Translations under genes and position numbers: made by a program
Notes under the pieces: model-generated
Database searches by the model: none
Told to the model about the DNA's origin: nothing
The model's input: the letters and a program-made list of their open reading frames with translations, nothing else
Shown: positions 62,961 to 64,000 of the stretch, piece after piece
Position numbering within the stretch: position 1 is the stretch's first letter
How the letters are laid out: each line of letters starts with the position of its first letter
NCBI GenBank assembly: GCA_900555035.1
Contig: USJX01000002.1
Location: 19,334 to 83,333, forward strand
Reading direction: 5' to 3'
Length of the DNA stretch: 64,000 bases
From: an uncultured Prevotella sp.
Lineage (GTDB): Bacteria; Bacteroidota; Bacteroidia; Bacteroidales; Bacteroidaceae

Positions 62961-63080
62961 AAAAGATAGAGTTATAATGGGATGTTTTGTGATAAAAGAT
63001 AGAGTTACAAAGGCATGTTTTATGATAAAAAATAGAGTTATGACGGGGCGTTTTATGATAAAAGATAGAGTTATAAACCC
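62961..63080. repeat. 33-bp tandem repeat, 3.6 copies
   Basis: Units AAAAGATAGAGTTATAATGG... start at 62961, 62994, 63027 and 63060 (last one partial). They fill the gap between the DUF4143 gene and the decayed ATPase gene. Apart from an A/T-rich stretch at 62880-62960 I see nothing else in the gap. Confidence 0.9.
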
Positions 63081-63100
63081 TATCTTTTACTCTATTTCCT

Positions 63101-63736
63101 CTATCCTTGCCAACTCCAGCCCTTGAACTTCTTGAAGACATCACGATAGAAACCATCGGCATGAGTAATGGCATGATACACTTTCTCACCATGCTCATTG
63201 AGCACTACATTAGTAAAATTATCATACTCATCGATGATAAGATAAAGCTGAAAATGATTTGCCTTGGCTGCATCAAAGATTATCTGCATCTTATCAGCAT
63301 ACTGTGTCTTTGTCTTGATTTCCTGAACCTTCTTATCACCATAATATGCAGCATACTGCTCTGCAAAACTATCCAACTTGATACAGAGATAGGCATTGAA
63401 TCTTTCCTCCAAAATTTCAATCTTACCTGTAATCTGAGAAAAATCCAGGAACAGTACCTGTTAAATTCCTTGCAGGGATGTAGGATGCTGCCCTATCCAC
63501 AAACTACCGAAGAGTTTTTCGAAACTCTCCTTCTGATTACAGTCATAATAAGAGTAGAGCATACTGAGAAACAGGCTCTTTCCAAAACGACGGGGACGGA
63601 CGAAGAAGAGATTGCGAGGCTGCTTCTCCAGCTCTGGTAAAAACATCGTCTTATCGACATAATATAGATTCTAACTCATCACCGTGGCAAAATCAGACAC
63701 TCCGTATGGTACTTGTTTTACTTGCTGTTTCATCAT
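63101..63736 (-). pseudogene. Decayed AAA-ATPase-like (PF09820 type) gene
   Basis: Reading left from the ATG at 63736 (MMKQQVKQVPYGVSDFATV) one frame encodes the typical N-terminal half of the AAA-ATPase-like/DUF1703 family (YYVDKTMFLPELEK, FVRPRRFGKSLFLSML, LIIDEYDNFTN). It is broken by two in-frame stops, TAG in VMS-stop-NLYYVDKT and TAA in LQGI-stop-QVLFLDFS, with no frameshift. The normal sequence stops after FKKFKG and the nuclease-like C-terminal half is missing; 33-bp tandem repeats begin 20 bp further on. A promoter box (63762-63755) is still present. Confidence 0.88.
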
Positions 63737-63754
63737 GCTATGAAATTTAACCAG

Positions 63755-63762
63755 TTTATATG
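63755..63762 (-). promoter_or_regulatory. -7 box of the decayed ATPase gene
   Basis: TAACTTTG on the minus strand, about 20 bp upstream of the start codon. Confidence 0.55.
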
Positions 63763-63821
63763 TGCAAAGTTACGGCTTTATTTTGAAACAACCAAAGTTT
63801 TCACTGCTTTTTTGTTCAAAT

Positions 63822-63868
63822 AAAAAATCCCTGCCATAGGAAGCCTTTCCTACAGCAGGGATTTTTCT
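63822..63868. terminator. Terminator of the right-edge gene
   Basis: AAAAATCCCTGC pairs with GCAGGGATTTTT around CATAGGAAGCCTTTCCTACA-like inner pairing; T-runs exist on both strands. Confidence 0.85.
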
Positions 63869-63932
63869 ATTGGGAATCATCAAGAATGACTTAACTGTCA
63901 ATTCTTAATCACTAATAAATAATCACTAAACA

Positions 63933-64000
63933 TTATTTATACTCTCCCCAAGCCTTGATGTCGATATCCTCCAGCTTGGTGGTGCAGAATGCATAGATGA
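63933..64000 (-). CDS. C-terminal end of an unidentified gene, cut by the window edge
   Basis: The last 21 residues (ending IYAFCTTKLEDIDIKAWGEYK) and a TAA at 63935-63933 are visible, followed by a terminator at 63822-63868. This is too short to name the product. The frame is supported by the terminator and the codon use, not by homology. Confidence 0.5.
   Translation of the reverse strand, partial: IYAFCTTKLEDIDIKAWGEYK

Noticed and set aside
44600..64000. Integrase, transposase or tRNA attachment site for the defence region
   Set aside because: None of the reading frames shows integrase or transposase motifs, and I found no tRNA gene or matching direct repeats at the borders.

Overview
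The window looks like a chromosome segment of a gut Bacteroidota, most probably the Prevotella/Segatella (P. copri-like) group. The evidence is the Bacteroidota promoter (-7 box TAnnTTTG, -33 TTTG) in front of most transcription units, a short 287-residue primary sigma factor without region 1.1, an RNase P RNA, a GldB-like lipoprotein, a DUF4861 protein and FHS-type and GPH-type sugar symporters. I ran no database search, so genus is an inference.

Region 1 (1-29.9 kb) is mostly housekeeping. It holds gdhA, RNase P RNA, an HtrA/Deg protease, rpoD, an HprK-like kinase fused to a SipW-type peptidase facing a PqqD-like protein, DPP IV and a second S9 peptidase, a GldB-like lipoprotein, a glycosyltransferase, two radical-SAM enzymes (YhcC-like and MtaB), an MFS exporter, a PAP2 phosphatase, two PLP enzymes of sulfur amino-acid metabolism, a Pif1-like helicase, a nitroreductase and umuC-umuD.

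Region 2 (30.0-41.8 kb) is a polyol/hexose locus: FHS symporter, mannitol dehydrogenase, LacI regulator, NDH-2, second LacI regulator, GPH symporter, zinc polyol-type dehydrogenase, fructokinase and an outer-membrane protein. Polyols would be oxidised to ketoses and phosphorylated. Three promoters here carry the same array of three LacI-type operators. Centre spacings are 19 and 12 bp and the proximal site starts exactly 52 bp from the -7 box; a fourth, divergent promoter shares one array at the same 52-bp distance.

Region 3 (41.8-45.6 kb) holds VOC, cupin and NUDIX genes, a PagL-like outer-membrane protein and small toxin-antitoxin-like genes.

Region 4 (45.8-60.1 kb) is visibly more A/T-rich and holds one leftward defence operon: an unrecognised 623-aa protein, BrxP (PAPS-reductase/ferredoxin/DUF4007), a BrxC/PglY-type ATPase, PglZ, a short BrxL, a four-cysteine mini-protein and an IscS/DndA-type cysteine desulfurase. 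This matches the type 4 BREX core plus a sulfur donor, and suggests sulfur-based DNA modification. It is preceded by a ~420-nt structured leader and a promoter whose sequence recurs twice upstream of a 50-aa gene.

Region 5 (60.1-64 kb) holds a dense cluster of tandem and palindromic repeats, an HU-like DNA-binding protein (paralogue of the gene at the left edge), a DUF4143 ATPase and a decayed AAA-ATPase gene ending in 33-bp tandem repeats.
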